Positions 8,769-19,300 of a DNA stretch of 64,000 nt are shown here, piece after piece (the first letter of the stretch is position 1; each line of letters starts with the position of its first letter). Source of the DNA: Burkholderiaceae bacterium. GTDB taxonomy: Bacteria > Pseudomonadota > Gammaproteobacteria > Burkholderiales > Burkholderiaceae_C. Made by a program: the position numbers and the translations under genes. Location: the NCBI GenBank assembly GCA_026125795.1, contig JAHCKM010000001.1, positions 186,001-250,000 on the forward strand, written 5' to 3'. Under the pieces are notes generated by a model that saw only the letters and a program-made list of their open reading frames with translations, was not told the DNA's origin and did not search any database.

Positions 8769-10057
8769 CCGAGGCGCTGCTCGGCTTCGCCGCGGTGTTC
8801 GTGCTCGCGTTGCTGCGCATGCCGCTGGCGTTTGCGATGGGCCTGGTTGGCTTCGTCGGGCTCGGGCTGGTGCGCGGCTGGGGCCCCACCGCTGCCGGCG
8901 CCGCACAGGTGGTGTACGAAACCGGCTTCGCATACACGTTGAGCGTGGTGCCGCTGTTCATCCTGATGGGCAACTTCGTCGCGCGCGCCGGGCTGGCGCA
9001 CGAGCTGTTCCGCCTGGCCTATTCGTTTATCGGCCATGTGCGCGGCGGTCTGGCGCACGCCACGATCCTGGCCTGTGCTGGATTCGGCGCGATCTGCGGC
9101 TCTTCGATCGCCACCGCGGCCACGATGAGCAAGGTGGCGTATCCGTCGATGAAGAAGCTCGGTTATGCCGACTACCTGTCGACCGGCGTGATTGCCGCCG
9201 GTGGCACGCTGGGCATCATGATCCCGCCGTCGACGATCATGGTGATCTACGGCATCGTCACCGAGACGCACATCGGGAAGTTGTTCGCTGCCGGTGTGTT
9301 GCCGGGCGCGGTATGCGCAGGACTGATGATGCTGGCCGTGGCTTTCATCACCGCGCGCGATCCGCAGGCCGGGCCGGCGGGCCAGCGCAGCAGCTGGCGC
9401 CAACGCCTGGCCGCGCTGGGCAACATCTGGGGCGTCGCGCTGCTCGTGGTGGTGGTGTTGGGCGGCATCTACGGAGGCATCTTCACCGCCACCGAAGGCG
9501 CCGGCATTGGCGCGTCAGGGGCGTTCTTCTTCGCGCTGGCGCGGCGCGCGCTCACTTGGCGCATGCTGCGCGAAGTGCTCGTGGAAAGCGCGCGCACGAC
9601 GGCGATGCTGTTCACGATCCTGATCGCCGCCATGATGTTCTCCGGCTTCATCAACTTCACGTCGATGCCGAGCGATCTGAAGAACTGGATCGTGACGCTC
9701 GGCTTGCCGCCGCTGGCCGTGATCGGCGCGATGATGCTGATCTACGTGGTGCTCGGCACCATCATGGAAGAGCTTTCAATGGTGCTGCTCACCATTCCCG
9801 TGTTCTTCCCGATCGTCACGCAGCTCGGTTTCGACCCGGTCTGGTTCGGTGTGCTGATCGTGCTGGTGGTGCAGATCGGATTGATCTCGCCGCCGGTCGG
9901 CATGAACCTGTTCGTGCTGAACTCGCTCCTGAAGGGCGTGGCGCTGGTGCAGATCTTTCGCGGCGTGTGGATCTTTGTAGTCGCGCTCGTGGTCGGGCTG
10001 GCCGTGGTGCTGGAGTTTCAACCCTTGGCGCTGTGGCTGCCGAGTTTCATGAGGTAG
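8765..10057 (+). CDS. dctM: TRAP transporter large permease (DctM family)
   Basis: A 430-residue, highly hydrophobic protein with about twelve membrane segments; it is the channel-forming subunit that drives uptake by the Na+ gradient. Family signatures include GFGAICGSSIATAATMSKVA near residue 105 and IMIPPSTIMVIYGIVTE shortly after, and the C-terminal half repeats the pattern (GMNLFVLNS). ATG 8765 overlaps the end of dctQ by four bases. The 3' end overlaps the convergent msrQ by 40 bases. Confidence 0.93.
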   Translation: MTEALLGFAAVFVLALLRMPLAFAMGLVGFVGLGLVRGWGPTAAGAAQVVYETGFAYTLSVVPLFILMGNFVARAGLAHELFRLAYSFIGHVRGGLAHATILACAGFGAICGSSIATAATMSKVAYPSMKKLGYADYLSTGVIAAGGTLGIMIPPSTIMVIYGIVTETHIGKLFAAGVLPGAVCAGLMMLAVAFITARDPQAGPAGQRSSWRQRLAALGNIWGVALLVVVVLGGIYGGIFTATEGAGIGASGAFFFALARRALTWRMLREVLVESARTTAMLFTILIAAMMFSGFINFTSMPSDLKNWIVTLGLPPLAVIGAMMLIYVVLGTIMEELSMVLLTIPVFFPIVTQLGFDPVWFGVLIVLVVQIGLISPPVGMNLFVLNSLLKGVALVQIFRGVWIFVVALVVGLAVVLEFQPLALWLPSFMR

Positions 10058-10662
10058 CGCGGACCGATCGCCCGGGCCACCCGCCAGCCGAGCAACACCC
10101 CGATGATCGAGGCGTAGGCATACACCTCGGCGAAGTCGTTCTTGCCGGCGCGCATCCAGAAGAAGTGCAGGATCGCCAGCAGTGCGATCGCATAGACCAG
10201 CCGGTGCAGTTGTTGCCAGTGTGCCGCGCCGAGCGCGCGGATCGCCCGGTTGAACGACGTGGCCGCCAGCGGCAACATCAACAAGAGCGCCAGCGAGCCC
10301 ACCAGAATGAACGGCCGCTTGGCGACGTCGCGCAGGATGTCGGCCCACTCCAGGCTCATGTCGAACACTGCGTACGAGCAGAAGTGCAGTAGCGCGTAAA
10401 AGGCTGCAAACAGCCCCAGCATGCGGCGAAAGCGCGCCAGCGCGGCCCAGCCCGTCCATTGGCGCAGGGGCGTGACCGCCAGCGTGAGGCACAGAAAGCG
10501 CAGCGTCCAGTCACCGAACGAACGGATCAGCGCCTCGGCCGGATTTGCTCCCAGGGTGTCGCGCAGGACGCCGGCGACCAGCCAGGTCAGCGGCAGCAGC
10601 GCGAGGGCGAACAGCACCGGTTTGGCCGCCGGATGTCGCAACACGCTGGGGGCAGCGGGCAT
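10018..10662 (-). CDS. msrQ: Heme-binding membrane subunit MsrQ of the MsrPQ system
   Basis: A 214-residue membrane protein with about six helices that passes electrons from the quinone pool to MsrP. Conserved His residues expected to ligate heme are visible in LLHFCSY and in AHWQQLHRLVYAIALLAILH. It lies 13 bases after msrP on the same strand, the usual operon order. The last 40 bases overlap the 3' end of dctM on the other strand. Confidence 0.92.
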   Translation of the reverse strand: MPAAPSVLRHPAAKPVLFALALLPLTWLVAGVLRDTLGANPAEALIRSFGDWTLRFLCLTLAVTPLRQWTGWAALARFRRMLGLFAAFYALLHFCSYAVFDMSLEWADILRDVAKRPFILVGSLALLLMLPLAATSFNRAIRALGAAHWQQLHRLVYAIALLAILHFFWMRAGKNDFAEVYAYASIIGVLLGWRVARAIGPRYLMKLGSHSAKG

Positions 10663-10675
10663 GGGGTCGAAGACG

Positions 10676-11644
10676 CTAGAAGTGCTTCTTGAGGTCCATG
10701 CCGGCGTACAGGGAGCCGACCTGGGCTTCGTAGCCGTTGAACATCAGCGTCGGTCGCTTCTTGGCAAAGAGATCGCTGTCACCGATGCGGCGCTCGGTCG
10801 CCTGGCTCCAGCGCGGGTGGTCGACCTTGGGATTCACGTTTGAATAGAACCCGTACTCCTCGGGCGCGGCAAGCGACCAGCTGGTGGCGGGCTGTTGCTC
10901 GACGAGGCGGATCTTCACGATCGACTTGGCGCTCTTGAAGCCGTACTTCCACGGCACGACCAGACGCACCGGTGCGCCGTTCTGGTTGGGCAGCGTCTGC
11001 CCGTACAGGCCAAAGGCCAGCATCGTCAGCGGGTGCATCGCCTCGTCAATGCGCAAGGCCTCGACATAGGGCCACTGCAGCACCGATGACGACAGCCCGG
11101 GCATCTGCGCCGGGTCGGCTAACGTCACGAACTGCACGAACTTGGCGTTGCCGGTGGGCTCGACGCGGCGGATCAACTCGGCCAGCGAGTAGCCGACCCA
11201 CGGGATGACCATCGACCAGCCCTCCACACAGCGCAGCCGGTACACGCGCTCTTCCATGGCCGCGAGCTTGAGCAGGTCGTCGATGTCGATCGGTGCCGGC
11301 TTCTTGACCGCGCCTTCGATCGCAACGGTCCAGGGACGCGTCTTCAGCGTGTGGGCGCGGCGCGCCGGATCGGATTTGTCGGTGCCGAACTCGTAGAAGT
11401 TGTTGTAGCTGGTGACGTCGGACAGCGGCGTCGGCTTGTCGATCGTGATCGCGCCGAGGACATTGCTGCGCACACTGGCCAGCGGCACGGCCTTGGTTGC
11501 GGACTGCGCCGAGGCGTTGCGCAGGCCCAGCGTCGCTGCCGCGCCCATCCCGGCCAGCAGGCGGCGCCTGCCCTCGAACACGGTCTGCGGGGTGATCTCA
11601 GAGGGCAAGCGGTGAACGAAACCGCGGTCCTTCAGCAGCAGCAT
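10676..11644 (-). CDS. msrP: Methionine sulfoxide reductase catalytic subunit MsrP
   Basis: A 322-residue periplasmic molybdoenzyme that reduces oxidised methionines in envelope proteins. ATG 11644 is chosen because GAGGA lies six bases upstream and it yields a twin-arginine signal ([10 protein letters not shown], residues 25-34) ending near ASAQS. Cys139 in the context [11 protein letters not shown] is the molybdenum ligand of the sulfite-oxidase fold. Electrons come from MsrQ, encoded directly downstream. Confidence 0.95.
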   Translation of the reverse strand: MLLLKDRGFVHRLPSEITPQTVFEGRRRLLAGMGAAATLGLRNASAQSATKAVPLASVRSNVLGAITIDKPTPLSDVTSYNNFYEFGTDKSDPARRAHTLKTRPWTVAIEGAVKKPAPIDIDDLLKLAAMEERVYRLRCVEGWSMVIPWVGYSLAELIRRVEPTGNAKFVQFVTLADPAQMPGLSSSVLQWPYVEALRIDEAMHPLTMLAFGLYGQTLPNQNGAPVRLVVPWKYGFKSAKSIVKIRLVEQQPATSWSLAAPEEYGFYSNVNPKVDHPRWSQATERRIGDSDLFAKKRPTLMFNGYEAQVGSLYAGMDLKKHF

Positions 11645-11709
11645 GGTCGATCCTCGTGGTGCTTTTGGGTCGGGCACGACCCGCGACACCTTACGCCGAA
11701 ACGGCGCAA

Positions 11710-12084
11710 TCACCCGAGTGAATCGTCGAACTGCGTGTTGTCGATGACGGCGCCGAACGCCACCGTGTCACCAAACAGCCGCAACGAGTTCTGCGAGCGG
11801 CGCTCGCGAAAGCTCTTGCGCGAGAACAGCTTGGCCTGGGCCTCGGGAGGCAGGTCGGTGATGTTGATCAGGTTCTTGGCCACCAGCGTGTCGATCACGT
11901 CTTCGAGCACGCGCACGAAGTCGGCATCGAGCCGGGCGAAACCATCTGTGGCGCCGGGCGGCGCGGCGCCAACGAAGGCTCGCACGTCGGCGTGGTCGTC
12001 CGGCACGAACTCGGAGGCACCCGCTTCCGCGTTGCGGTGCAGACTCACCAGTTCGCCCTGAGCGTTGCGGCGGACGTAAGGCAT
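11710..12084 (-). CDS. Conserved small protein, unknown function
   Basis: A 124-residue soluble protein starting [17 protein letters not shown] at ATG 12084. The middle carries a conserved-looking helical block, [18 protein letters not shown], followed by [20 protein letters not shown]. It resembles a small betaproteobacterial protein sometimes mislabelled tryptophan synthase subunit beta-like, but it has no such catalytic features. It sits upstream of msrP on the same strand with a 65-base gap. Confidence 0.75.
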   Translation of the reverse strand: MPYVRRNAQGELVSLHRNAEAGASEFVPDDHADVRAFVGAAPPGATDGFARLDADFVRVLEDVIDTLVAKNLINITDLPPEAQAKLFSRKSFRERRSQNSLRLFGDTVAFGAVIDNTQFDDSLG

Positions 12085-12188
12085 GGACGCAATATACGGC
12101 GCGCACCGCGCCGACGGCGCGCCCGCCATCCGTGCTGGCGCTCAAAGCATGACATTTGGCCCGTCGCGCCGGGCCGGGCGACGCCGCG

Positions 12189-12806
12189 CTAGCGCAGGCC
12201 AGCCATGTAGTCGGCTACCGCCTTGATCTCGCGATCGCTCAAGCGCGCGGCGATGGCAGCCATCGGGGCACTGTTGGCGCGTTGGCCCGAGCGAAAGCCG
12301 TTCAGCTGGGCCTCACTGTAGTCAGCGTGCTGGCCGCCGACGCGCGGATACTGCGATGGGATGCCCGCGCCGGTCGGACTGTGGCAGCCGGAGCATGCCG
12401 GCACCTGCTTGTCGGCGATGCCGCCGCGGTAAATCTTCTGGCCGAGCGCGTACAACTCCTTGTTCTTGGCCGTGCCGGGCTTGGCCTGCTTGCTGGCATA
12501 AAACGCCGCCACGCTGCGCATGTCCGCATCGGACAGCGGGGTGGCAAAGCCCTTCATCACCGGGTTGTTCCGCTTGCCGGACTTGAACTCCTCGAGCTGC
12601 TTGGCCAGGTACTCGGGATGCTGCCCGGCGATGATCGGGTTGGCCGGGCTTCCGCGCGATCCGTCGGCGGCATGGCAGGCGGCGCAAACTTGCGTGGACA
12701 GCGCCTGTCCCTTGGCCATGTCGATCTTGGGCGGTGCCTTGGCATCCTGTGCCAGGACGGGCAACGCCAACGAGGCGGCCAATAACACGATGATGGGCGA
12801 CTTCAT
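12189..12806 (-). CDS. Periplasmic diheme cytochrome c4
   Basis: A 205-residue protein with a signal peptide (cleavage after VLA, near residue 19) and two heme c sites, CAACH (41-45) and CSGCH (138-142). Both halves share the pattern of a cytochrome c4, including IAGQHPEYLAKQL in the first half and VGGQHADYSEAQLNGFRSG in the second, with Met axial ligands available (PVMKGFA; APMAAIA). It transfers electrons to terminal oxidases. It is divergent from engB, an arrangement common in betaproteobacteria. Confidence 0.93.
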   Translation of the reverse strand: MKSPIIVLLAASLALPVLAQDAKAPPKIDMAKGQALSTQVCAACHAADGSRGSPANPIIAGQHPEYLAKQLEEFKSGKRNNPVMKGFATPLSDADMRSVAAFYASKQAKPGTAKNKELYALGQKIYRGGIADKQVPACSGCHSPTGAGIPSQYPRVGGQHADYSEAQLNGFRSGQRANSAPMAAIAARLSDREIKAVADYMAGLR

Positions 12807-12875
12807 GCGGTCAACCTCGAGGGGCGAATGCCAAGGGGATGGACGGGAGCAAACCCGCGAATTTTACAATGGCCC

Positions 12876-13556
12876 ATGACGATGCCGGCCTCGCCACCTG
12901 ATCCGTCCGCGCGAGCGGCGCGCGCCTGGGCCCACTCGGCGCGGTTTCTCATCACCGCGGGCCGCCTCAACGAACTGCCCGAGCCGGGCCTCCCCGAAGT
13001 GGCGTTCGTCGGGCGCAGCAATGCGGGCAAGTCGTCGGCGATAAATGCGTTGGCGCAGCACAAGGGTTTGGCCTTCGCCTCGAAAACACCGGGGCGGACG
13101 CAGCACATCAACTTGTTCGCGGTCGGGCCGGTCGATGCGCCGGATGCGATATGGGTCGACCTGCCGGGTTATGGCTTCGCTGCGGTGGAGCGCGAAGCCA
13201 AGCAGCGCTGGCAGGCGGTGTTGGCGGACTACCTCGTGCAACGCCAGCCGCTCGCAGGATTGGTGATGCTGGTCGACGCCCGCCATGGCTTCACCGCGTT
13301 GGACCGGCAGTTGCTCGACTTCGTGTGGCCGCGCGTAGCGAGTGGCGATGTGCGGCTGTTGGTGTTGCTGACCAAGGCCGACAAGATCAGCCGTCGCGAG
13401 GCGCAGCATGCGCTGACTCAGGCACAGCAGGTGCTGGGCGCACTGGCCACCGAACACTCGGACATCGGGATTGCGCTGTTCTCGGCCGTGTCCGGGCTCG
13501 GCCAGGACGATGCCGCACTGGCGTTGCGCGAATGGACATCGGCACATTCTTCGTAG
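12876..13556 (+). CDS. engB: Ribosome biogenesis GTP-binding protein EngB (YsxC/YihA)
   Basis: A 226-residue GTPase needed for large-subunit assembly. The G motifs are clear: G1 GRSNAGKSS (46-54), G2 around GRTQHINLF, G3 DLPGYG, and G4 TKADK. ATG 12876 is taken; a second ATG at 12882 is equally possible. The 3' end overlaps the next gene by 25 bases. Confidence 0.95.
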   Translation: MTMPASPPDPSARAARAWAHSARFLITAGRLNELPEPGLPEVAFVGRSNAGKSSAINALAQHKGLAFASKTPGRTQHINLFAVGPVDAPDAIWVDLPGYGFAAVEREAKQRWQAVLADYLVQRQPLAGLVMLVDARHGFTALDRQLLDFVWPRVASGDVRLLVLLTKADKISRREAQHALTQAQQVLGALATEHSDIGIALFSAVSGLGQDDAALALREWTSAHSS

Positions 13557-14413
13557 ACCTGCCGCATGGCGTGAGGCTGTCGTGCCGTTCGGCCGGCGCG
13601 ACGGATGCGCCGCGCCGCATCGTGCTGCTGCACGGGTTCCCCGAAGCCGCGTTCGTGTGGGATCGGCTGATGGGCGAGTTGGGCACAGTGGCGCGCTGCG
13701 TGGCGCCCAATCTGCGTGGATACGAACGTTCCAGTGCCCCGACAGACGTGCAGGCGTACCGCGCCAAGCATCTGGTGCAGGACATCGAGGCGCTGATCGA
13801 GTCGATGGGTGGCCGCATCGATGTGCTGGTGGCGCACGACTGGGGCGGTGGTGTCGCATGGAATCTGGCGGCATTGCGTCCGCAACGTCTCGGCGCGCTG
13901 GTGATTCTGAACTCGCCGCACCCGGCTGCGCTGTTGCGCGAGCTGCGCAACAACCCGGCGCAGCGCGCGGCGAGTGCCTACATGGACGAGCTCGTCAAAC
14001 CCGATGCAGCGAGTCACCTCGCTGTAGATGACTTTGCGCCGCTGTGGGCGTCCTTCGAGCGCGCAGCTCCGGCCGCATGGTTGAGCGGCGATCTGCGTGG
14101 CCGCTACCGCGATGTGTGGTCATGCGGCCTTGACGGTGCGCTCAACTTCTATCGCGCATCGCCGTTGCGGCCTGGCTCAGCGGATTTGCCGCGCATCGAG
14201 CTGCCGACGTCCGTGGTGCGTGTACGCGTGCAGACACACGTGGTGTGGGGCATGAAGGATCATGCCCTGCTACCGGGGCTGCTTGACGGCCTGGATGAAT
14301 GGGTGGCGCCGCTGCGCGTGCGGCGCGTGCCCGACGCGTCACACTGGATCGTGCACGAGAAGCCCGACCTCGTGCGAGATGCTGTAGTGGAGGCGCTGCG
14401 CCGCACGCCCTGA
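13532..14413 (+). CDS. Alpha/beta hydrolase, epoxide hydrolase-like
   Basis: A 293-residue cytosolic hydrolase. HGFPE (34-38) forms the oxyanion region, Asp103 in VAHDWGGG is the expected nucleophile, Asp243 in WGMKDHALLP the acid and His271 in DASHWIVHEKP the base. An Asp nucleophile after HxWGG and the HGFPE motif point to the soluble epoxide hydrolase / haloalkane dehalogenase branch. The start at ATG 13532 lies inside the end of engB, which suggests translational coupling. The substrate is unknown. Confidence 0.85.
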   Translation: MDIGTFFVDLPHGVRLSCRSAGATDAPRRIVLLHGFPEAAFVWDRLMGELGTVARCVAPNLRGYERSSAPTDVQAYRAKHLVQDIEALIESMGGRIDVLVAHDWGGGVAWNLAALRPQRLGALVILNSPHPAALLRELRNNPAQRAASAYMDELVKPDAASHLAVDDFAPLWASFERAAPAAWLSGDLRGRYRDVWSCGLDGALNFYRASPLRPGSADLPRIELPTSVVRVRVQTHVVWGMKDHALLPGLLDGLDEWVAPLRVRRVPDASHWIVHEKPDLVRDAVVEALRRTP

Positions 14414-14417
14414 GGCG

Positions 14418-16028
14418 TCAGCCAAACAGCGTCGGACCGGGGTCGCGCGAGACGTGGCCGACACGTCCACTGGCGTCCAGCACCAAGGAACGCGGGGCCA
14501 GCGTGCGTGCCAGCCCGGCACGTGCAAGGCGTTCGAGCGCGGCCGGACGCAACGCCCAGTGTCGCGCCTCATTGGCATCGAGCAGCAACAATGGCCCCGG
14601 ACTCGGTGCACGCCAGAGGATCAGCACGCGACGCCATTGACCCCGCAGGAACAACATCAGCCACGATCCGGCACGCCATGCGGCCACGGTGTCCGTCGGC
14701 GTTGGCTCGGCGTCGCTGCCGCGGCGCAATGGGGCTGGTTGGCTCTCGGGGTCGCCGGCGTCGAGTGATAGCGGCACGGACGGCGTGTGATCGGCGCCGG
14801 CGTCGCGCGCGTCGGCGCCCAACGCTGCGATGTCAGCAGCGGCGGCCGCAACGGCACGGGCAAAGCGCTGGCGTTCCAGCACCGCCAACCGATCGGCAGC
14901 GGACCGGAAGGGCCGAGCACCGGCACTGTACTGGTTGACGAGTTGCTCGACGAGACCCTGCGCAAAGGCGATATTGCCCTTGGCGTCGCCGATAGCTTTG
15001 GTCTGCACCAGGAAGGCCAGATGGTCCATGAAGCGCCATACGGGATGCGATGCATCGTCGATGAGCGTCGGCTCGTCCAGGGTTTGCCGCAACGCGGCCG
15101 GATACAGTCGCGACAGCAAGGGCAGGGTTTCGCGAGGCAGTCGCCGGTCCGACAGGATGGCGTCGTACAGATCAGACAACCGCTCGACGGTGCGTCGTTC
15201 GCGCTCGGCCGAAGCAGACGCCGAGGCCATGCCTGTGTCGAGAGGGTCGCTGCGCAGCGCGTCCGTGTCGACGGCCGGTCTCGCCGACAAGCCTTGCTCC
15301 AGGCGCTGCAAAAGCTCCTCGACCGAGGCTGGCAAGCTCTGCTCCCCATCGCCGCTGCGGTCGAGGGCGCGACGCACGCGCATCGCTTCGGTCAACTCGG
15401 TGGTGACGCCTTCGTTGACCACGGTGCGGTGCGCCGACGGTACCACCCCCTGCGTCCGGAGCCGCGCACAGGCCGCGGCCTGGGTGTCGCTCAGGGCTTG
15501 GATAAGGGGCGCAGCCGCCGATCGCAACAGCGCGATCTGCATCGCGCGTGAGATCGGCATGCTGCGCGCTGCCGCCATCACTGCCCGCACCCATACCTCG
15601 GGCCGCAGTGGGTTGGTGTCGCGCGCGGTGTTGACATCTCCGACCAACGCCGACGTATAGGTGCGCAACTCGCGCAGCGGCTCTTCGAGCTCGACGTTCG
15701 CGCGCTCGACCACACGCGCCACTTCGATGTCGGCGGTCACCTCGTCATCGTCGACCAGCGACAACTCAAGGCGCGCCGGCTGCGTGGAGGGTGCGGTTGC
15801 CGGGAGCGACTTGCGCTGCGTCTGTTCGAACATCGACTGCACCGCCCGACGCCCGAAGTCTTGGCGATGCTGGTGCAGGACGCGTAGCGCGTCCATGTCG
15901 CTGGCCAGGCGCGACGGCGCCTCCAAGCGCCACTGCTTCAGCACGGCGTCGAGCAGGCCGCCGAACAACGCGTCGGCCAGTTGCAGCTCCTGATCGACAA
16001 ACTCGGCGAGCGTGAGTCGGTGGGTCAT
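14418..16028 (-). CDS. DUF1631 family protein
   Basis: A 536-residue soluble protein matching the general pattern of the DUF1631 family of Burkholderiales and related bacteria: an N-terminal block with QSMFEQTQRKSLPATA, a central helical segment (ERLSDLYDAILSDRRLPRET), HPVWRFMDHLAFLVQTK, and a C-terminal DUF with GSWLMLFLRGQWRRVLILW. Many family members are longer, about 700 residues. ATG 16028 (MTHRLTLAEF) is chosen; a TTG seven codons earlier is possible. Function unknown. It is convergent with the hydrolase, with four bases between them. Confidence 0.75.
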   Translation of the reverse strand: MTHRLTLAEFVDQELQLADALFGGLLDAVLKQWRLEAPSRLASDMDALRVLHQHRQDFGRRAVQSMFEQTQRKSLPATAPSTQPARLELSLVDDDEVTADIEVARVVERANVELEEPLRELRTYTSALVGDVNTARDTNPLRPEVWVRAVMAAARSMPISRAMQIALLRSAAAPLIQALSDTQAAACARLRTQGVVPSAHRTVVNEGVTTELTEAMRVRRALDRSGDGEQSLPASVEELLQRLEQGLSARPAVDTDALRSDPLDTGMASASASAERERRTVERLSDLYDAILSDRRLPRETLPLLSRLYPAALRQTLDEPTLIDDASHPVWRFMDHLAFLVQTKAIGDAKGNIAFAQGLVEQLVNQYSAGARPFRSAADRLAVLERQRFARAVAAAAADIAALGADARDAGADHTPSVPLSLDAGDPESQPAPLRRGSDAEPTPTDTVAAWRAGSWLMLFLRGQWRRVLILWRAPSPGPLLLLDANEARHWALRPAALERLARAGLARTLAPRSLVLDASGRVGHVSRDPGPTLFG

Positions 16029-16074
16029 CCGGATGCGGTGCGTGAGCAAGTCATTATCCAGCGCGCACAACAAC

Positions 16075-16105
16075 AAAAAAGCCCGCAAGCGTGATGCATG
16101 CGGGC
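16075..16105 (-). terminator. Rho-independent terminator of groESL
   Basis: On the minus strand a seven-base-pair stem (GCCCGCA / TGCGGGC) with an eleven-base loop is followed by six T's, 48 bases after the groEL stop codon and before the DUF1631 gene. Confidence 0.9.
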
Positions 16106-16152
16106 TTCGTGTGCGGGCCTGGCGCCCGCAACTCACTGACGAATCGGGCCGA

Positions 16153-17799
<1,647 letters not shown>

Positions 17800-17839
17800 C
17801 TACTCCGGTTTGCTGGAATGGGTTGAAAGCTGATCGCGA

Positions 17840-18133
17840 TTACTTCTTCTCGATCACTGCGAACAGGTCTTCCTCGCGCATCACGAGCAGTTCGTCGCCA
17901 TCGACCTTGACCGTCTGGCCGCTGTACTTGCCGAACAGTACGCGGTCGCCGACCTTGACGTTCGGGCTGACGAAGTCGCCCTTGTCATTGCGCTTGCCGG
18001 GTCCCACCGCCAGCACCTCGCCCTGGTCGGGCTTCTCGGCGGCGTTGTCCGGGATCACGATGCCCGAGGCGGTCTTGGTCTCGTTCTCGAGGCGCTTGAC
18101 GACCACACGGTCGTGCAACGGACGAAGTTTCAT
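17840..18133 (-). CDS. groS: Co-chaperonin GroES
   Basis: A 97-residue lid protein of the GroEL chamber. It starts [16 protein letters not shown] at ATG 18133; the frame is open upstream but the family start is here. The mobile loop region ([14 protein letters not shown]) and the dome region are standard. It is the first gene of the groESL operon. Confidence 0.98.
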   Translation of the reverse strand: MKLRPLHDRVVVKRLENETKTASGIVIPDNAAEKPDQGEVLAVGPGKRNDKGDFVSPNVKVGDRVLFGKYSGQTVKVDGDELLVMREEDLFAVIEKK

Positions 18134-18223
18134 TGCATCTCCTTCGATGAATCGGATGAGCTGGTAATGAACCACACGTGTGTGTGCGCTCATTTACTCG
18201 CTTGGGTTCGAAACCCGGTGTTG

Positions 18224-18250
18224 TTAGCACTCATGTTTGAAGAGTGCTAG
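18224..18250 (-). promoter_or_regulatory. CIRCE operator (HrcA binding site)
   Basis: TTAGCACTC, nine bases, then GAGTGCTAG: a 9-9-9 inverted repeat matching the CIRCE consensus at 17 of 18 arm positions (only the last base differs from GAGTGCTAA). It lies about 90 bases upstream of the groES start and just after the predicted transcription start, so HrcA would block initiation. HrcA itself is not in this window. Confidence 0.95.
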
Positions 18251-18258
18251 CAACGGGG

Positions 18259-18286
18259 ATTATAGGGACGCAATTGGCGGCTTCAA
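18259..18286 (-). promoter_or_regulatory. groESL promoter
   Basis: On the minus strand a perfect -10 box TATAAT (18259-18264) sits 16 bases from TTGAAG (18281-18286). The flanking bases, GTTGAAG and CCCTATAAT, also resemble a heat-shock sigma32 promoter, so both factors might use it. The -35 box overlaps the last codons of yacG. Confidence 0.75.
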
Positions 18287-18498
18287 CCCCTGGACGCGTC
18301 CGGTGGTATCCCGGCATTGAACTCGTCGCTTTCACCCGGCTCGCGCTGGCCGGCAATCCGGAAGCGTTCGCTGGCCCATGCACCCAGATCAACTCCACGA
18401 CAGCGTTCGCTGCAGAACGGGCGCCAAGGGTTGCGCTCTGAATACTCGATGCGCCGAGCGCAACCCGGACAAGCGACGATGAGTGCGGCCGTTCGCAT
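18283..18498 (-). CDS. yacG: DNA gyrase inhibitor / zinc-binding protein YacG
   Basis: A 71-residue protein with the YacG zinc motif: CPGC near the start and CSERC about 18 residues later. In E. coli the homologue binds GyrB. ATG 18498 follows the zapD stop by two bases, so the two are probably co-translated. Its stop codon falls within the -35 box of the groESL promoter. Confidence 0.9.
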   Translation of the reverse strand: MRTAALIVACPGCARRIEYSERNPWRPFCSERCRGVDLGAWASERFRIAGQREPGESDEFNAGIPPDASRG

Positions 18499-18500
18499 CG

Positions 18501-19256
18501 TCAGGCACAAAGCGCGAGTTCGAACGCGGCATCTTCATGACTCGGGCGCAAGCGGCCGTCGGCTTCTGCGCGCATCAATCGAATCGAGACCATCAGCCGA
18601 TGGCCACTGATTTCAGGGACGAGATCGGCCGCGGGATCCATTCGCAGGCGAAGCAATTGGTATGTCTTGCCAGGCGCGAGGCCCTGCTGGTACTGACCGC
18701 CGCTGGCCAGCACCTTCTGCCGCACGCCCGAGTCACGCAGCAGCTGCAGCAGCACCTGCAGCGCCTGGGCCAGCGGCATCATGGTCGACACCCATTGCGT
18801 CAGGTCGCTGCGTCGACTTCCGGCATCGCGGTGCTGCCATGCGTAGTACCCCGGCAGGTCGAACTCGCAGGTGCCGCCGGGAATGCTGATACGGCTGCGC
18901 ACGCTCATCAACCACTCGTTGTGCGTGAGGGCGTGTCCCGCCTTGCCCGGTAACTGGTTCAGCGCGCCAAAAGACTGTTCGATGCGGTTGATCACTTCGT
19001 CAAGCGCCTCTTGCGCGACTTGCGAGTTGCCTCGCAACGACAGCAGGTGTTGCTTGTGGCGCTCAAGCTCCTTCAGCAGATCGGACTTGAGGTCCGCGCG
19101 CGAAGCGACGTCCATGATCTCGAACAGCGTGACGAGGGCGAAGTGATGATCAACCGCAGAGTCGCGCACCATCATCTGGCCGAGCCGGTCAAACAGCTGC
19201 TCCAGGCGGAGCATGGTGCGCACACTCTCCTGGAACGGATATTCGTAAAGGATCAA
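18501..19256 (-). CDS. zapD: Cell division protein ZapD
   Basis: A 251-residue FtsZ-ring-associated protein (YacF family). The N-terminus LILYEYPFQESVRTMLRLE is characteristic. The start is taken as TTG 19256, which places translation exactly at the family N-terminus and has GGAG eight bases upstream; an upstream TTG at 19277 would add seven residues. The C-terminal half contains CEFDLPGYYAWQH and LRLRMDPAADLVPEISGH, also typical. It sits in the coaE-zapD-yacG order found in many proteobacteria. Confidence 0.92.
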   Translation of the reverse strand: MILYEYPFQESVRTMLRLEQLFDRLGQMMVRDSAVDHHFALVTLFEIMDVASRADLKSDLLKELERHKQHLLSLRGNSQVAQEALDEVINRIEQSFGALNQLPGKAGHALTHNEWLMSVRSRISIPGGTCEFDLPGYYAWQHRDAGSRRSDLTQWVSTMMPLAQALQVLLQLLRDSGVRQKVLASGGQYQQGLAPGKTYQLLRLRMDPAADLVPEISGHRLMVSIRLMRAEADGRLRPSHEDAAFELALCA

Positions 19257-19300
19257 GCCTTCGGCTCCCGCCAGCAACTGCCGGCCGAAGTCTCATTGTT

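Noticed and set aside
6939-8933. 664-residue open frame on the minus strand under dctP and dctQ
   Set aside because: Antisense to two clear TRAP genes; composition is that of a shadow frame.
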